Part shown: positions 10,430 through 20,703 of the stretch, piece by piece | Layout of the letters: each line of letters opens with the position of its first letter | Numbering within the stretch: the first letter of the stretch is position 1 | Assembly (NCBI RefSeq): GCF_905171765.1 | Contig: NC_053391.1 | Location: 153,941,565-154,005,564 of the forward strand | Reading direction: 5' to 3' | DNA from: Bufo bufo | Lineage: Eukaryota > Chordata > Amphibia > Anura > Bufonidae | DNA: 64,000 nucleotides | Made by a program: the position numbers and the translations under genes | Notes under the pieces: generated by a model | Told to the model about the DNA's origin: nothing | Database searches by the model: none | The model's input: only the letters and a program-made list of their open reading frames with translations

Positions 10430-12130
10430 ATGTATGGTGTTTTTCAACCCAGGAAACATAGCATTGAAATAAGAGGGCTAAATTTGCATTAATTTAAGCA
10501 AATAAATTACACCAGAATTACATTCTTGTGGGGGAAAAAAATACTTACAAAACTACTTGGTACATTCTGTGAGTGATCAATTCTTGTGGGTTTCTTTTTT
10601 TTACTTCAAGTCAGAGCTTCTTCAATTGTCAACCAGTGGTGTAAAAATCATTAAACTAGGCCTCAAATGCACATGGTTCTCTTTCTATTGTGAACCCTGT
10701 CGTGTGCCTAAACAGCAGTTTAGGACTACATAAGGGAGGATTTTTGTAATTTTTAAAAACTAAATTGGTGGTGCATTTCTCTTCTTACCACTTGTGAAAA
10801 TAAAATGCTTGAATCTAAAATTGCTACTTGCTGTATAAGTGAAATAAAATGCAAAGTTTCCCTTCATGTCTAAAATAAATAAATACATATATGAAATGCC
10901 TATGGGGTCATTAACCTAGTTTAAAAAATACGGTAACTTTTTGGGGGTTCTACATTGTATTGTACCATAGGGGCTCTGCAAATATGGCATGGCACCCTAG
11001 AAACATTTCAGCCTAATCTTTCCTTCAAAAGTCAAATGATGTTTCCACTGTAGGGGTACCTCAGGGTCTCTTCAAATATGACATGATGCCCAAATAACAT
11101 TCTAGAAACTGGCACTCTTTTCCTTCTAAGCTCTGTAGTGTGTCCATACAGGAATTTTCAACCACATATGGCCTGCTTCCAAAATTGGAACAAAATGCAT
11201 AACAAATTATGTGGGGCTTTTTCTATTCTTACCCCTAACTTTATTGGAAAGAATATAAGTTTTTATTTTATAGCCAAGTGTTTCTAAATTCTATGAAATG
11301 TCTGTTCGGTAAATTTCTAGAAAGGTGTAGTTTCCAAAATAAGTACACTTTTTAGAATTTTGCACTGTACTGGTACCTCAGGATCTTTTCAAATTAGAGA
11401 AAACTATTCCTGCAAAATCTGCCATTCAAAAGCTAAATGGTGCTTCTTTTTTTCTGAGCTCTGCCATGTGCCTATAAAGCAGTCTGAGCACATATGGGGT
11501 ATTGACATATTTAGGAAAAATGTGTAACAAATTGTGAGGTGTTTTTTCTCCTGGTACCCCTTGTGAACATGAATAACTTGGGGGTAAAACCACATTACAT
11601 TTTTCATTTTAATAGCCAAATGTTACTAAATTCTATGAAATACCTGTGGAAACAAAGAACTCACTACCTCCCTTGATACATTTATTTTGGGTGTAATTGC
11701 CAAAATGAAGTAACTGTTTTGGGGATTTCCACAGTAGGGGTACTTCAGTGTCTCTTTAAATGGAAAATGGAGCCAAAAACGATTCCAGCAAAATCCTCCC
11801 CCTTTGTAAGCTGCAGAATAACCAATATTGAAGTTTGTTTTGCTGTCACCCCTTGCTGTGTTACAGAATAAAAATTGTATTTAATAATTTGAAGTGTGCA
11901 GTTTCTAAAATTGGGTTATTTATGAGTGGTTTATTCAGAAGTCACTTCAGAAATGAACTGGTCCTTAAAAAAGTTGATTTTGAAAATTTGCTTCTAAAAT
12001 TATATTTCTAATGTCCTAAAAATAATTAACCAAAGGATTCAAACATAAAGTAGACATATGGTAAAAGCTAATGAATAACTATCACTATCTGTCTTAAAAA
12101 CAGAGAAATTCACATTTAGAAAATTGATTT
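10430..12130 (-). mobile_element. Decayed relative of the 28.8-31.2 kb TTAA element
   Basis: The region is non-coding with loosely repeated units of roughly 300-370 bp (ATTCTATGAAAT, AGGGGTACCTCAG and TGCCATGTGCCTATA each recur). Its right part (AACATAAAGTAGACATATG near 12,043-12,061) is the reverse complement of CATATGTCTACTTTATGTT at about 29,080. That places a degenerate copy of the same family in the opposite orientation. I could not define the ends. Confidence 0.5.
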
Positions 12131-12785
12131 TTTTTTTTGTGTTTTTTTTTTATCTTTAAAGGGTTTCTACCATCAGAATTACTGTTATGTAGCTGACTGA
12201 CATTAGCGATGTGCTAATGTCAGCACTACACAACAATGTATTTTACATTTCTGCCTGCAGCCGTTCTGATAAAATACACACTTTTATAATATGCTAATGA
12301 GCCTCTAGGTGCTATATGGGCGTAGATTCAGCACCTAGAGGCTCCATCTACTCACCCTTTATCCCGCCCAGGTCCTCCGTTCTGCCCGTCCCGCTCTTCT
12401 TGATTGATGTCACAGTTCGCAGCCGTTCACTTCTGTATTCGGCGTAGGCACAGTGAGTGAAGGCCGATCTCCTGGTGAGGGCATCCTCACTGTGACGTAG
12501 TCGGCGCAGGCGCTGTGAGGAATCTGGCACCAGGAGTGCATCATTCACTCACTGCGCCTGCGCCGAATACAGAAGTGGACAGCGTAGGAGCGGAATTTCC
12601 GCAGCGATGCTGCGAACCATGACATCATTCAAGAGGAGCGGGGCGGGCAGAACGGAGGACCTGAATGGGATAAATTTAGGGTAAGTAGACGGAGCCTCTA
12701 GGTGCTGAATCTATGCCCACATAGCACCTAGAGGCTCATTAGGATATTATAAAAGTGTGTATTTTATCAGAACAGCTTCAGGGAG

Positions 12786-12800
12786 AAATGTAAAAAACAT
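12786..12800 (+). repeat. Left target-site duplication of the foldback
   Basis: AAATGTAAAAAACAT recurs at 19763-19778 with one extra A. It belongs to the arm sequence of the host T2 element on both sides of the insertion. A duplication of about 15 bp suggests target-primed retrotransposition, as used by PLEs and LINEs. Confidence 0.75.
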
Positions 12801-13752
12801 GTAATAGAAAAATCGATGGGCACTCGATATCTGTTTCACGCTGATAGCATTTTAATAATAAAACAATAAAAATGCAATTGCAAATTGTTCACACTAAAAA
12901 CAAAAATTAAATACACAAAGTTAAAATCCAGAAATACGCATGGGTTGACCTAGTATGATTTGGTCCATCTGTGCAAATGACCGCTGCAGGGTACTGCTGT
13001 ATACTTGTATATCAACCAAAGTCCTACATAGAACTTATTCAAATGCCAGTACGGATGATCTATAATAATCGCAGCAAGCAAAGTTCATCCAATTATTTTG
13101 TTGCGATTATTTTGTTTGCGATTTTTATGTGAATTATTTCAATACATATTCATTTGGAATATCGATGCAGCCTAATCCTGTATTGGAATATGAATACAAC
13201 GTGAATCCTATATTAAACTTATATGATGGTTGCTGAGCAAAAGTCCCACGTATTTGTCATGTATAATGGAGGAAAATCGCGTTCAATTTTTTATATAATG
13301 TTCATCCGATTGGTGATAATGCGATTTTTTTGTTATTATTATACATGCGATTTTTCGTGAACTATCCCAACATATTCGTTTTCAGGATCTCTACAGAATT
13401 CAATTTTGACACTTTAGACCTTCACAAATATATGCGGTACTCACTGATAGATGGGTTTCTCTGGGTGTGTATCCGTGCTGCGTGGCGTCCCACGTGTAAA
13501 ACAGCCGGTGTACGCTTACCTCTGAGATCCCAATAATGTCTTGTGAGATTACCGCAGGTGTGTAGCTCAATTGAAGGGTTTGCAATCACATCGTCATCAC
13601 ATGGAATTTTCTGTGTTTTTCCACTAGTCACTGCAGAGTGGAAGGCTCTTGTTAATTTTCTTCTTTGTTATAATCGCTTGAAAGATTGATGAAAAAGATT
13701 ATCTATGCCGTTATGATGTGGTCGATCTTCTTTTAAATGATGAGGTATTTTC

Positions 13753-13811
13753 CAATGGCAACCAGACGCGTTCCGGAGCTTTGTTAGACCTGCTCCTTCA
13801 TCAGTGGTACC
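13753..13811 (-). ncRNA. Mirror hammerhead motif with altered GAAA box
   Basis: Reading the minus strand, CTGATGA (13804-13798), stem II GGAGC/GCTCC and ACGCGTC are as in the plus-strand copy, but GAAA is GGAA (13774-13771). This is the other arm of the palindrome. The altered box should impair cleavage, so only one strand of the foldback keeps a complete core. Confidence 0.6.
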
Positions 13812-13860
13812 ACTGATGAAGGAGCAGGTCTAACAAAGCTCCGAAACGCGTCTGGTTGCC
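13806..13860 (+). ncRNA. Hammerhead ribozyme motif, complete core
   Basis: CTGATGA is at 13813-13819, stem II GGAGC/GCTCC at 13821-13825 and 13838-13842, the GAAA box at 13843-13846, and a very short stem III ACGCGT ending at the GTC cleavage triplet (13850-13852). Stem I can form between CCA (13810-13812) and TGG (13853-13855), with further GG/CC pairing outward. All conserved core bases are present. A stem III this short is usually weak as a monomer and more active as a dimer. It would cleave its RNA after C13852. Catalysis is inferred from sequence. Confidence 0.75.
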
Positions 13861-14910
13861 ATTGGAAAATACCTCATCATCTTTAGGAAGATCAACCACA
13901 TCATGACGGCATAGATAATCTTTTTCATCAATCTTTCAAGCGATTATAACAAAGAAGAAAATTAACAAGAGCCTTCCACTCTGCATTAAATAGTGGAAAA
14001 ACACAGAAAATTCCATGTGATGACGATGTGATTGCAAACCCTTCAATTGAGCTACACACCTGCGGTAATCTCACAAGACATTATTGGGATCTCAGAGGTA
14101 AGCGTACACCGGCTGTTTTACACGTGGGACGCCACGCAGCACGGATACACACCCAGAGAAACCCATCTATCAGTGAGTACCGCATATATTTGTGAAGGTC
14201 TAAAGTGTCAAAATTGAATTCTGTAGAGATCCTGAAAACGAATATGTTGGGATAGTTCACGAAAAATCGCATGTATAATAATAACAAAAAAATCGCATTA
14301 TCACCAATCGGATGAACATTATATAAAAAATTGAACGCGATTTTCCTCCATTATACATGACAAATACGTGGGACTTTTGCTCAGCAACCATCATATAAGT
14401 TTAATATAGGATTCACGTTGTATTCATATTCCAATACAGGATTAGGCTGCATCGATATTCCAAATGAATATGTATTGAAATAATTCACATAAAAATCGCA
14501 AACAAAATAATCGCAACAAAATAATTGGATGAACTTTGCTTGCTGCGATTATTATAGATCATCCGTACTGGCATTTGAATAAGTTCTATGTAGGACTTTG
14601 GTTGATATACAAGTATACAGCAGTACCCTGCAGCGGTCATTTGCACAGATGGACCAAATCATACTAGGTCAACCCATGCGTATTTCTGGATTTTAACTTT
14701 GTGTATTTATTTTTTGTTTTTAGTGTGAACAATTTGCAATTGCATTTTCATTCTTTTATTGTTTTATTATTAAAATGCTATCAGCGTGAAACAGATATCG
14801 AGTGCCGATCAATTTTTCTATTACATATTTCTGCACGTGATTGGAGGTGTCATTTCGATCAGAGCACCAACCATTATTTCTGGGTCAGTTGTGCCACTCT
14901 CTATATATAT

Positions 14911-15468
14911 TGTGGCAATGTGAACATTGAGGTGTTGTTTCCCCAGGTTCCAGTCCGGGACTTAGGGCATGCTCATGTCCAGGGATCCTATTTAATCCTG
15001 CTAATGGATCCTGGGTGTGTCTCACTCTGGAGAGTGTGCAGACAGAGGCCTGGTGAGGCTCTGTCAGTGTGGTCTCAGCTAGGCAAGGCTGAGGGGCCAT
15101 GAGGCTATGCAATAGCCTGGACTTTGGGGGACTCAGCGACACCCAGGAACAAGCATTGAAAGGTCAGAGTCAGGAGGACTGCTAGACCACAACCCCCTCC
15201 AAAGGTACTGCATTTGTTACAGCCTGAGGGCTGGTGGACTGAATGTCTGGGGTAAGCCGCATCTGGTTCCATGTGTGAACGCTATCGTATAGCCGAGTTA
15301 GGGATACGATGTTTATTATGTTTAGGTAGAGCCCAGCCGGGCAGGCTTTTGTTTTATGCCATGTTGTGTATGAAGAGTGTAAAATAAATTGCACTGTTTG
15401 GACCTGAAACCCAGTGGTTATGAAGATCCTTGTGAGAATGACCCCCGAATGAGAGGCGATCCCTTACA
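14911..15468 (+). repeat. 5' LTR
   Basis: 558 bp, beginning TG and ending CA. A TATA-like TATTTAAT lies near 14,989 and a polyadenylation signal AATAAA at 15383-15388. The offset to the 3' LTR is a constant 4,286 bp from end to end, so there are no indels, and I saw no base difference. Confidence 0.95.
15383..15388 (+). promoter_or_regulatory. LTR polyadenylation signal
   Basis: AATAAA inside the LTR. Its copy in the 3' LTR (19669-19674) would end the element transcript. Confidence 0.6.
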
Positions 15469-15470
15469 TA

Positions 15471-15487
15471 TGGTGGAGGATGCGGGC
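15471..15487 (+). promoter_or_regulatory. Candidate primer-binding site
   Basis: TGGTGGAGGATGCGGGC starts two bases after the 5' LTR, where a tRNA 3' end (complement of CCA) would pair. I cannot name the tRNA from sequence alone. Confidence 0.6.
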
Positions 15488-15716
15488 AATAACAGCAGGT
15501 TGCTAGGGGCAACGATCTGACGGAAAAGAGAAGGTGCTGCTGAATGTTGCCAAGGAATTGCTGTGTTTCTGTGCAGTGACTTAAAGGGCCGGAAGCCTGC
15601 TTGTTCGCTGGAGCTGGAGCAGGTGCTGCTGGAAAACTGCTGGTTAATCTGGACTTTATTTTTCTGAGGTGTAAGGTGTGCAGGGATTTAAAGGGCACAG
15701 TAAAAGAAACTGACCT

Positions 15717-18700
15717 GTGAAAATGGCTGCCAAATGGTGGAGCGCGTGGGAAAAGTCCTATGAGATGGTGATCGGGGGGATCCCGCTGCTGGTTGTACTA
15801 GACTCCCGCCAACAAGTGTCTCAGGTCCTGCCCGTAATTCTGGACTTTCTGGAGAGAGGGCCAGAGACAGATGTCACCGTGTCTCTGACCTTTATAACAG
15901 ACTATGGCCCTGTGCAGTGGGAGCTCTTAAAATGTGAGACCCTGGAAGTGGAGTTTGTGCTTGGCAAAGACTTCCCGTTATTTTGGCAGCTGTGGAGAGA
16001 AGAAAATGCTACAAATTGTGTACCTGGAGAATCCGATGAACAGCAGACATGTGCCGTTGCCAAGGGCAACCGTCGGGAAGACAAAGAGGTGGAGAGCGGT
16101 GCGGTTCTCAGGAGTGCATATCTTCCCTGCGACTGTGTCCGGAGTCCTGGAGAGGAAGTGCGGAGGTGCAGTAAAGCTGTTGCTAGGAGCAACCACAACC
16201 TTGATGAGTCCGCGGGAGAGAATGTCACTGCTTTACCAGAATGGTTTATTACAAAGGGTAAGACTGTTCCTGTTATTAACTATGTGGCAGACCCAGTGAC
16301 AGTGAGCCGGCGGCAGTTGATACCTGCTGGTCCGGTAGGTAATAAGTCACACAGAGAAAAAACTGTGTCTGAACAGGCGGATAAGCCTGCTGTGATTGCT
16401 CCCTCGCAGAAACCTGCAGGGGAGAAGGTTTCTGGGTCGCCCAAAGAGCCGGTGGTCAAAGCTAGATTTGGGGTGGTGAAAGTCAGAGATCCCATGCTAG
16501 CCCAGGTAAGAGGTAGCATGATGGCCGCCCCAGAGACTGGTAGAGTGTTACATGTTCGGGACAATTATGTGAATAATACGGACTCTCAGGTGGTTCTCAC
16601 TGAGGGTGAACCTGATGTTACAAATACGCTCATACATGAGGAAATGGTGGGCCGTAATTTCCCCTTATGCTTGGAGGTTTTAAGTAATGGAGACATTTCT
16701 GCAGAGAGTGACAAAACTCCTGCAGAACCTGTACCTGTCCCTTTAAATGATAATGTGAAGGAGCTGCACATTGAGAACAAGGGTGCAGATAAGGTGCAAA
16801 GTGATGGTACCATGTTTGACGAAATGCATAATGTAAATGTGATGTCATGTAAAATATGTGATAATAATGACATGCCTTTTCCTTTGCAGGCTGTGATTGG
16901 GGAAAAAGCTAACCCTGTTGGTAAACATGTGTCTGATATAAAAGTGTTGATAAATGTTGAAGAAACACCCCTAGGAGACCCCATTGTAGACAATGTGGTG
17001 GGGCTAGAGGGTGTACCACACGTACCAGAGGTGGATGTGCAGTCTCCACAGGTTTCTATGATTAATAAAATGTTCCAGGTGGGGATTGACTCATGGGTGC
17101 CCCTAGAGGTCAGGGTTAATAATGACACAAATAGTATAAGTGGCGTATGTGCCGTGACAGTTAGCAACTTTGAGAGTGAGGCTACCATGTCAAGACCCAG
17201 CAAAACTAAAGTGGTTACTAGTAGCGAGTCTAGCGACCAGATGACAGTTATATCTGACGAGACGAGAGTTCAGTCGGGTGACAGCCTAGTGTCTGAAGCT
17301 CATATCCTGACACTTGTAGATGACCTGACAGGACAGTACAGCTACAAACTTGAAGATGTTTTCTCTCGCTCCGCACAGTCACTAGATGCACTAGAAATGG
17401 GGCTAGCGGTTCTCGCAGAGCAACTGCAGGAGTCTCCAGAGGAGTCACAGAAAGAGATGAATGAACTGAAGGAACTAGAGTCACTAATAGAAGCGGAAAT
17501 TCTCCAACTTCAAGAGGAACTTGCAGCTTCTGAGCGATCAAGACTTCATGCAGAGCAGGAAAGAGATGAGCTGGCTGATGAGGTTCTAAACAGCGCCTCA
17601 GAAAAATCTGCTCTCTTGGAGGAGAAAAGTCATTTGGAAGCCAGGATGGCTCAACTTGATCAAGAGTTGCATGTTCGGATGGTAGACCTGGACCACCAGA
17701 AACAAATTGTGTCTAAATTGGAGAAGAAACATAAGATGTTGGACAAGCTCCTGGCTGAAGAGAAAACCACCTCGGCCAGATATGCCGAAGAACGTGACCA
17801 AGCGGAGACTGATGCTCGAGAGAAGGCGACCAAGGCCCTCTCCTTGGCTAGAGCCCTTGAAGTGCTTGAGGAGCGAAATGAATTAGAGAGGCTGAACAAG
17901 CAACTCAGAGCAGAGATGGAAGCTCTCATGAGCTCAAAAGATGCCATCTATGAGTTGGAGAAGCCTAAGCGTGCTGCTGCACAGCAGGTGGAAGAAAATG
18001 AGAAACTGGAAGAGGAAGATCCTCTGGAAGGTGCCAAAAAGTCAGAGCCTGGTAAAAGTGGGTCTGGAGATGGTGGTGCCGGGGTGCTGGCCAAGGCAGA
18101 GAAGGTGGAAAAGGTATCGGCTGAACCAGTTGATGGGGCTGATGTGCATGCAGAGGCCAAGAGTCTCATGACAGTGTGTAACCAGGACCAGGTCGCAAAA
18201 GACGTCCCCTCTGCCTACAAGGTCTTCCAAGTAGCCAGCAGCCTGCTGGGGAAGAGATATGAGGAGATGGACGACCAGTTTGCAGATCCGGGCTATTACG
18301 ATGGGCTGTCTCTCCTGACTCCTCCCCAAAAGGAGTCCAGTGTCTTGGGTGAGCCTCTGGAGAAAACGCCAGAAGACAAGGAGTATGCTGAAGACCCCAG
18401 TGCCTCCAACCTTGATGCGAAAGGGAAGGAGGAATTAAGAAAGCAAGGATATGATGCCATGTCCCTGAATGGTGAGAAGGCTAATAAAGTAAAGGAGGAC
18501 ACCAAAGAGACCAAGGCAGCTAAGGCCGAGCTCTTGAAGTGGGAGAAATCCTTGGATGTTCCAGAGATCAAGGGTAAAGCCGAAGTGGGGAGAGGCAGTG
18601 AAGAGGCAGAAGACCCTGAAACTGAGGCACCATCTGAGGAAACCACTGCTGGAAAAGAAGCGAGCGGGGGCAAGCCAGCTCTGCTGACGGAGCTTCGCAA

Positions 18701-19388
18701 AGACAAGAAGAAAAGGCCTAAGCGTCTGCAAGAGCCAGCGAAGTCAAACAGAGAGTCTGTCGTTTGCATAAAAATATATTCTGAAGGGAGTTCCAGAAGC
18801 CGAGATCGAAATTCTAAGAGTAAAGGAAAAAGAAATGTACGATCTGCTGTTAAAATAAAGGGACAAAAAGAGGCGAGTCATAAGAAGCGTGCTCGGCTGA
18901 AGCAGCTGTGTAAGTCAAAGAGCGAGAAAGATAAAAAAATAAAAAGAGAGGGTCTGCCTGTCACATGGACATGGGAACATTGTAGACAATGTCTCTTGGG
19001 CAAGATGTCAGTGTGGGTAACAAACCAAGCACTGATGGCATGGGTCTGGCAAAATAAAGGGAAGCCTCTGACCCTGAACACATCTTCCAGGGGGAAGGTT
19101 GAGCCAGGCGATGGCAAGAAAATGCGGATGCCCTGTCACGAGCATCCAGTTGGTACATGTGTTCACCCCCACAGGTTTGAACAGAGGGGGGGGATATGTG
19201 GCAATGTGAACATTGAGGTGTTGTTTCCCCAGGTTCCAGTCCGGGACTTAGGGCATGCTCATGTCCAGGGATCCTATTTAATCCTGCTAATGGATCCTGG
19301 GTGTGTCTCACTCTGGAGAGTGTGCAGACAGAGGCCTGGTGAGGCTCTGTCAGTGTGGTCTCAGCTAGGCAAGGCTGAGGGGCCATGA
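15717..19388 (+). CDS. Chimeric 1,223-residue ORF: retropepsin-like start, myosin-II coiled coil, charged tail
   Basis: This is the only long frame of the LTR element. Residues 15-95 resemble a Gypsy-type aspartic protease: [19 protein letters not shown], then [12 protein letters not shown] at 82-93. The catalytic D-T/S-G reads D29-S30-R31, so protease activity is unlikely. Residues 96-585 are acidic and low in recognisable motifs. Residues about 588-651 ([37 protein letters not shown]) and about 655-760 ([41 protein letters not shown]) match two rod segments of non-muscle myosin-II heavy chain, closest to MYH10/MYH9. In myosin the second block comes first. Residues 765-1140 are Lys/Glu/Ser-rich with basic patches ([20 protein letters not shown]). 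Residues 1161-1223 are encoded by the 3' LTR. The first ATG gives MKMAAKWW, and a second lies at codon 3. Function is unknown; coiled-coil self-assembly or binding to host myosin is speculation. Confidence 0.85.
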   Translation: MKMAAKWWSAWEKSYEMVIGGIPLLVVLDSRQQVSQVLPVILDFLERGPETDVTVSLTFITDYGPVQWELLKCETLEVEFVLGKDFPLFWQLWREENATNCVPGESDEQQTCAVAKGNRREDKEVESGAVLRSAYLPCDCVRSPGEEVRRCSKAVARSNHNLDESAGENVTALPEWFITKGKTVPVINYVADPVTVSRRQLIPAGPVGNKSHREKTVSEQADKPAVIAPSQKPAGEKVSGSPKEPVVKARFGVVKVRDPMLAQVRGSMMAAPETGRVLHVRDNYVNNTDSQVVLTEGEPDVTNTLIHEEMVGRNFPLCLEVLSNGDISAESDKTPAEPVPVPLNDNVKELHIENKGADKVQSDGTMFDEMHNVNVMSCKICDNNDMPFPLQAVIGEKANPVGKHVSDIKVLINVEETPLGDPIVDNVVGLEGVPHVPEVDVQSPQVSMINKMFQVGIDSWVPLEVRVNNDTNSISGVCAVTVSNFESEATMSRPSKTKVVTSSESSDQMTVISDETRVQSGDSLVSEAHILTLVDDLTGQYSYKLEDVFSRSAQSLDALEMGLAVLAEQLQESPEESQKEMNELKELESLIEAEILQLQEELAASERSRLHAEQERDELADEVLNSASEKSALLEEKSHLEARMAQLDQELHVRMVDLDHQKQIVSKLEKKHKMLDKLLAEEKTTSARYAEERDQAETDAREKATKALSLARALEVLEERNELERLNKQLRAEMEALMSSKDAIYELEKPKRAAAQQVEENEKLEEEDPLEGAKKSEPGKSGSGDGGAGVLAKAEKVEKVSAEPVDGADVHAEAKSLMTVCNQDQVAKDVPSAYKVFQVASSLLGKRYEEMDDQFADPGYYDGLSLLTPPQKESSVLGEPLEKTPEDKEYAEDPSASNLDAKGKEELRKQGYDAMSLNGEKANKVKEDTKETKAAKAELLKWEKSLDVPEIKGKAEVGRGSEEAEDPETEAPSEETTAGKEASGGKPALLTELRKDKKKRPKRLQEPAKSNRESVVCIKIYSEGSSRSRDRNSKSKGKRNVRSAVKIKGQKEASHKKRARLKQLCKSKSEKDKKIKREGLPVTWTWEHCRQCLLGKMSVWVTNQALMAWVWQNKGKPLTLNTSSRGKVEPGDGKKMRMPCHEHPVGTCVHPHRFEQRGGICGNVNIEVLFPQVPVRDLGHAHVQGSYLILLMDPGCVSLWRVCRQRPGEALSVWSQLGKAEGP
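19181..19194 (+). promoter_or_regulatory. Polypurine tract
   Basis: ACAGAGGGGGGGGA ends two bases before the 3' LTR, the expected plus-strand priming site. The long frame reads straight through it. Confidence 0.8.
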
Positions 19389-19754
19389 GGCTATGCAATA
19401 GCCTGGACTTTGGGGGACTCAGCGACACCCAGGAACAAGCATTGAAAGGTCAGAGTCAGGAGGACTGCTAGACCACAACCCCCTCCAAAGGTACTGCATT
19501 TGTTACAGCCTGAGGGCTGGTGGACTGAATGTCTGGGGTAAGCCGCATCTGGTTCCATGTGTGAACGCTATCGTATAGCCGAGTTAGGGATACGATGTTT
19601 ATTATGTTTAGGTAGAGCCCAGCCGGGCAGGCTTTTGTTTTATGCCATGTTGTGTATGAAGAGTGTAAAATAAATTGCACTGTTTGGACCTGAAACCCAG
19701 TGGTTATGAAGATCCTTGTGAGAATGACCCCCGAATGAGAGGCGATCCCTTACA
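19197..19754 (+). repeat. 3' LTR
   Basis: Appears identical to 14911-15468. Its first 192 bases supply the last 63 codons and the stop of the chimeric frame. The same frame also exists in the 5' LTR but is not joined to anything there. Confidence 0.95.
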
Positions 19755-19860
19755 ATATATATAAATGTAAAAAAACATACTGTTATGTAGTGCTGACATT
19801 AGCACATCGCAAATGTCAGTCAGCTACATAACAGTAATTCTGATGGTAGAAACCCTTTAA

Positions 19861-20320
19861 TAATAAAATTAAAACGTAACAACTCAAATTTACCACTAAC
19901 AAGAAGTATAATGTGTCTTTAAAAACCATTCTCAGAATCATTTGGATAAGTAAAACCACTCCAAAGTTAACAATAAAGTGACACATCAGCATTTCCAAAT
20001 TTGCATTGGTCAGGAAGTTAAAAACTGGCTGGGTCTGTAGGTTAATCTGTGTCGATGATACCATGTATTTCATGTTGCAATGTGATAAAGAGAAATTAAA
20101 CTCCCTATTGTAACTGCCTTAACTACTTTAGTATCCATATTCTGAGAATGGAGAGGGTTGAGTATCTGCTTCTTTGCACTACAAAATAGCCTTCCCTCTG
20201 TCTTTATTCTGGTGATGGCATTGTGATTGTTGTGGTTCCATGGTGTTGTCCTGCTCTAAAGTCATTTGGACAGTAGGTACATATATATGAGCTTGTTTAT
20301 TATTATATAACTATTTATAT
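19861..20320. other. No recognised gene or repeat
   Basis: AT-rich spacer. I see no TIRs or coding motif. Confidence 0.35.
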
Positions 20321-20575
20321 GTAGGATCTATCCTTAGGACATCAATATCAGATCAGTGGGGTCCAACAACTGGTATCCCAACTGATCAACTACTATCAGG
20401 AGCCAGGGCCACTGGAACACAGTGTACTGATCTGGAAGTAATGGCTGTACCAGATCCCTGCAGCTCATCTACTGATAGCTGATGATTGTTTGGGGTTTGG
20501 GGTGTTAAACCACTATCGATTTCATATTGATTACCTGAAAAAAGGAAAGTCCTGGAAATTCCCTTTAATATATAA
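20320..20575. mobile_element. Palindrome-type MITE fragment (TATCCTNAGGA family)
   Basis: Contains GGATCTATCCTTAGGACATC and ATCAATATCAGATCAGTGGG. Related pieces occur at about 35,455-35,730, 38,040-38,445 and 57,940-58,125, which identifies a dispersed family. It is decayed, the termini are not certain, and it is non-coding. Confidence 0.55.
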
Positions 20576-20703
20576 GATATTGTGGCTCCAATAGCTTTCC
20601 ATATGCCCAATAGGGACATGTCAATGTTATTGAGGAGGTCATCATTGTCTTCTATACGCACAGATGTATGTGAAGCTCTTGAGTCCCAATTTTTATAGTA
20701 TAA

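Larger units (their letters stand above)
12801..14910. mobile_element. 2-kb foldback, probably PLE-derived, with hammerhead motifs
   Basis: The arms 12801-13808 and 13809-14824 are near-identical inverted copies, with a centre at GGTACC (13806-13811). A single-copy tail at 14825-14910 ends in (TA)n. Only small differences separate the arms (for example near 13,735 against 13,880, and 13,628 against 13,985). A hammerhead-like core lies on each strand next to the centre. The flanks carry the duplication at 12786-12800 and 19763-19778. I see no reverse transcriptase. Hammerheads in inverted terminal repeats with TPRT-like duplications are known for PLEs, but the assignment here is inference. Confidence 0.68.
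14911..19754 (+). mobile_element. Young non-autonomous LTR element with chimeric ORF
   Basis: The 558-bp LTRs (TGTGGCAATG to CCCTTACA) appear identical across their whole length. A candidate primer-binding site, one long open frame and a polypurine tract lie between them in the normal order. The flanking duplication is ATAT or ATATAT, ambiguous because the target is a (TA)n tract. The 3.7-kb interior has no recognisable gag, reverse transcriptase, RNase H or integrase, so enzymes must come from another element. LTR identity means recent insertion. The degenerate retropepsin-like start suggests a Gypsy-type ancestor. The interior is dominated by captured host sequence. Confidence 0.92.
12160..19856. 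mobile_element. T2/Kolobok-type TTAA element carrying nested insertions
   Basis: The ends AGGGTTTCTACCATCAGAAT and the inverted copy ending GATGGTAGAAACCCT are bounded by TTAA (12156-12159 and 19857-19860). The arms contain AGCCTCTAGGTGCT and a CpG-rich core (12,350-12,660). The original element is about 0.74 kb. It was opened in its right arm at about 12,800 by a foldback, into which an LTR element then inserted. It has no coding capacity. Confidence 0.83.

Noticed and set aside
13330..14287. Two pairs of identical small proteins on opposite strands
   Set aside because: They are identical only because the palindrome arms are inverted copies; there is no conserved domain.
15717..19388. A host myosin heavy-chain gene or pseudogene
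   Set aside because: Only two rod segments are present, in swapped order, and both are embedded in a frame bounded by LTRs, PBS and PPT. No motor domain, introns or flanking myosin exons are seen.
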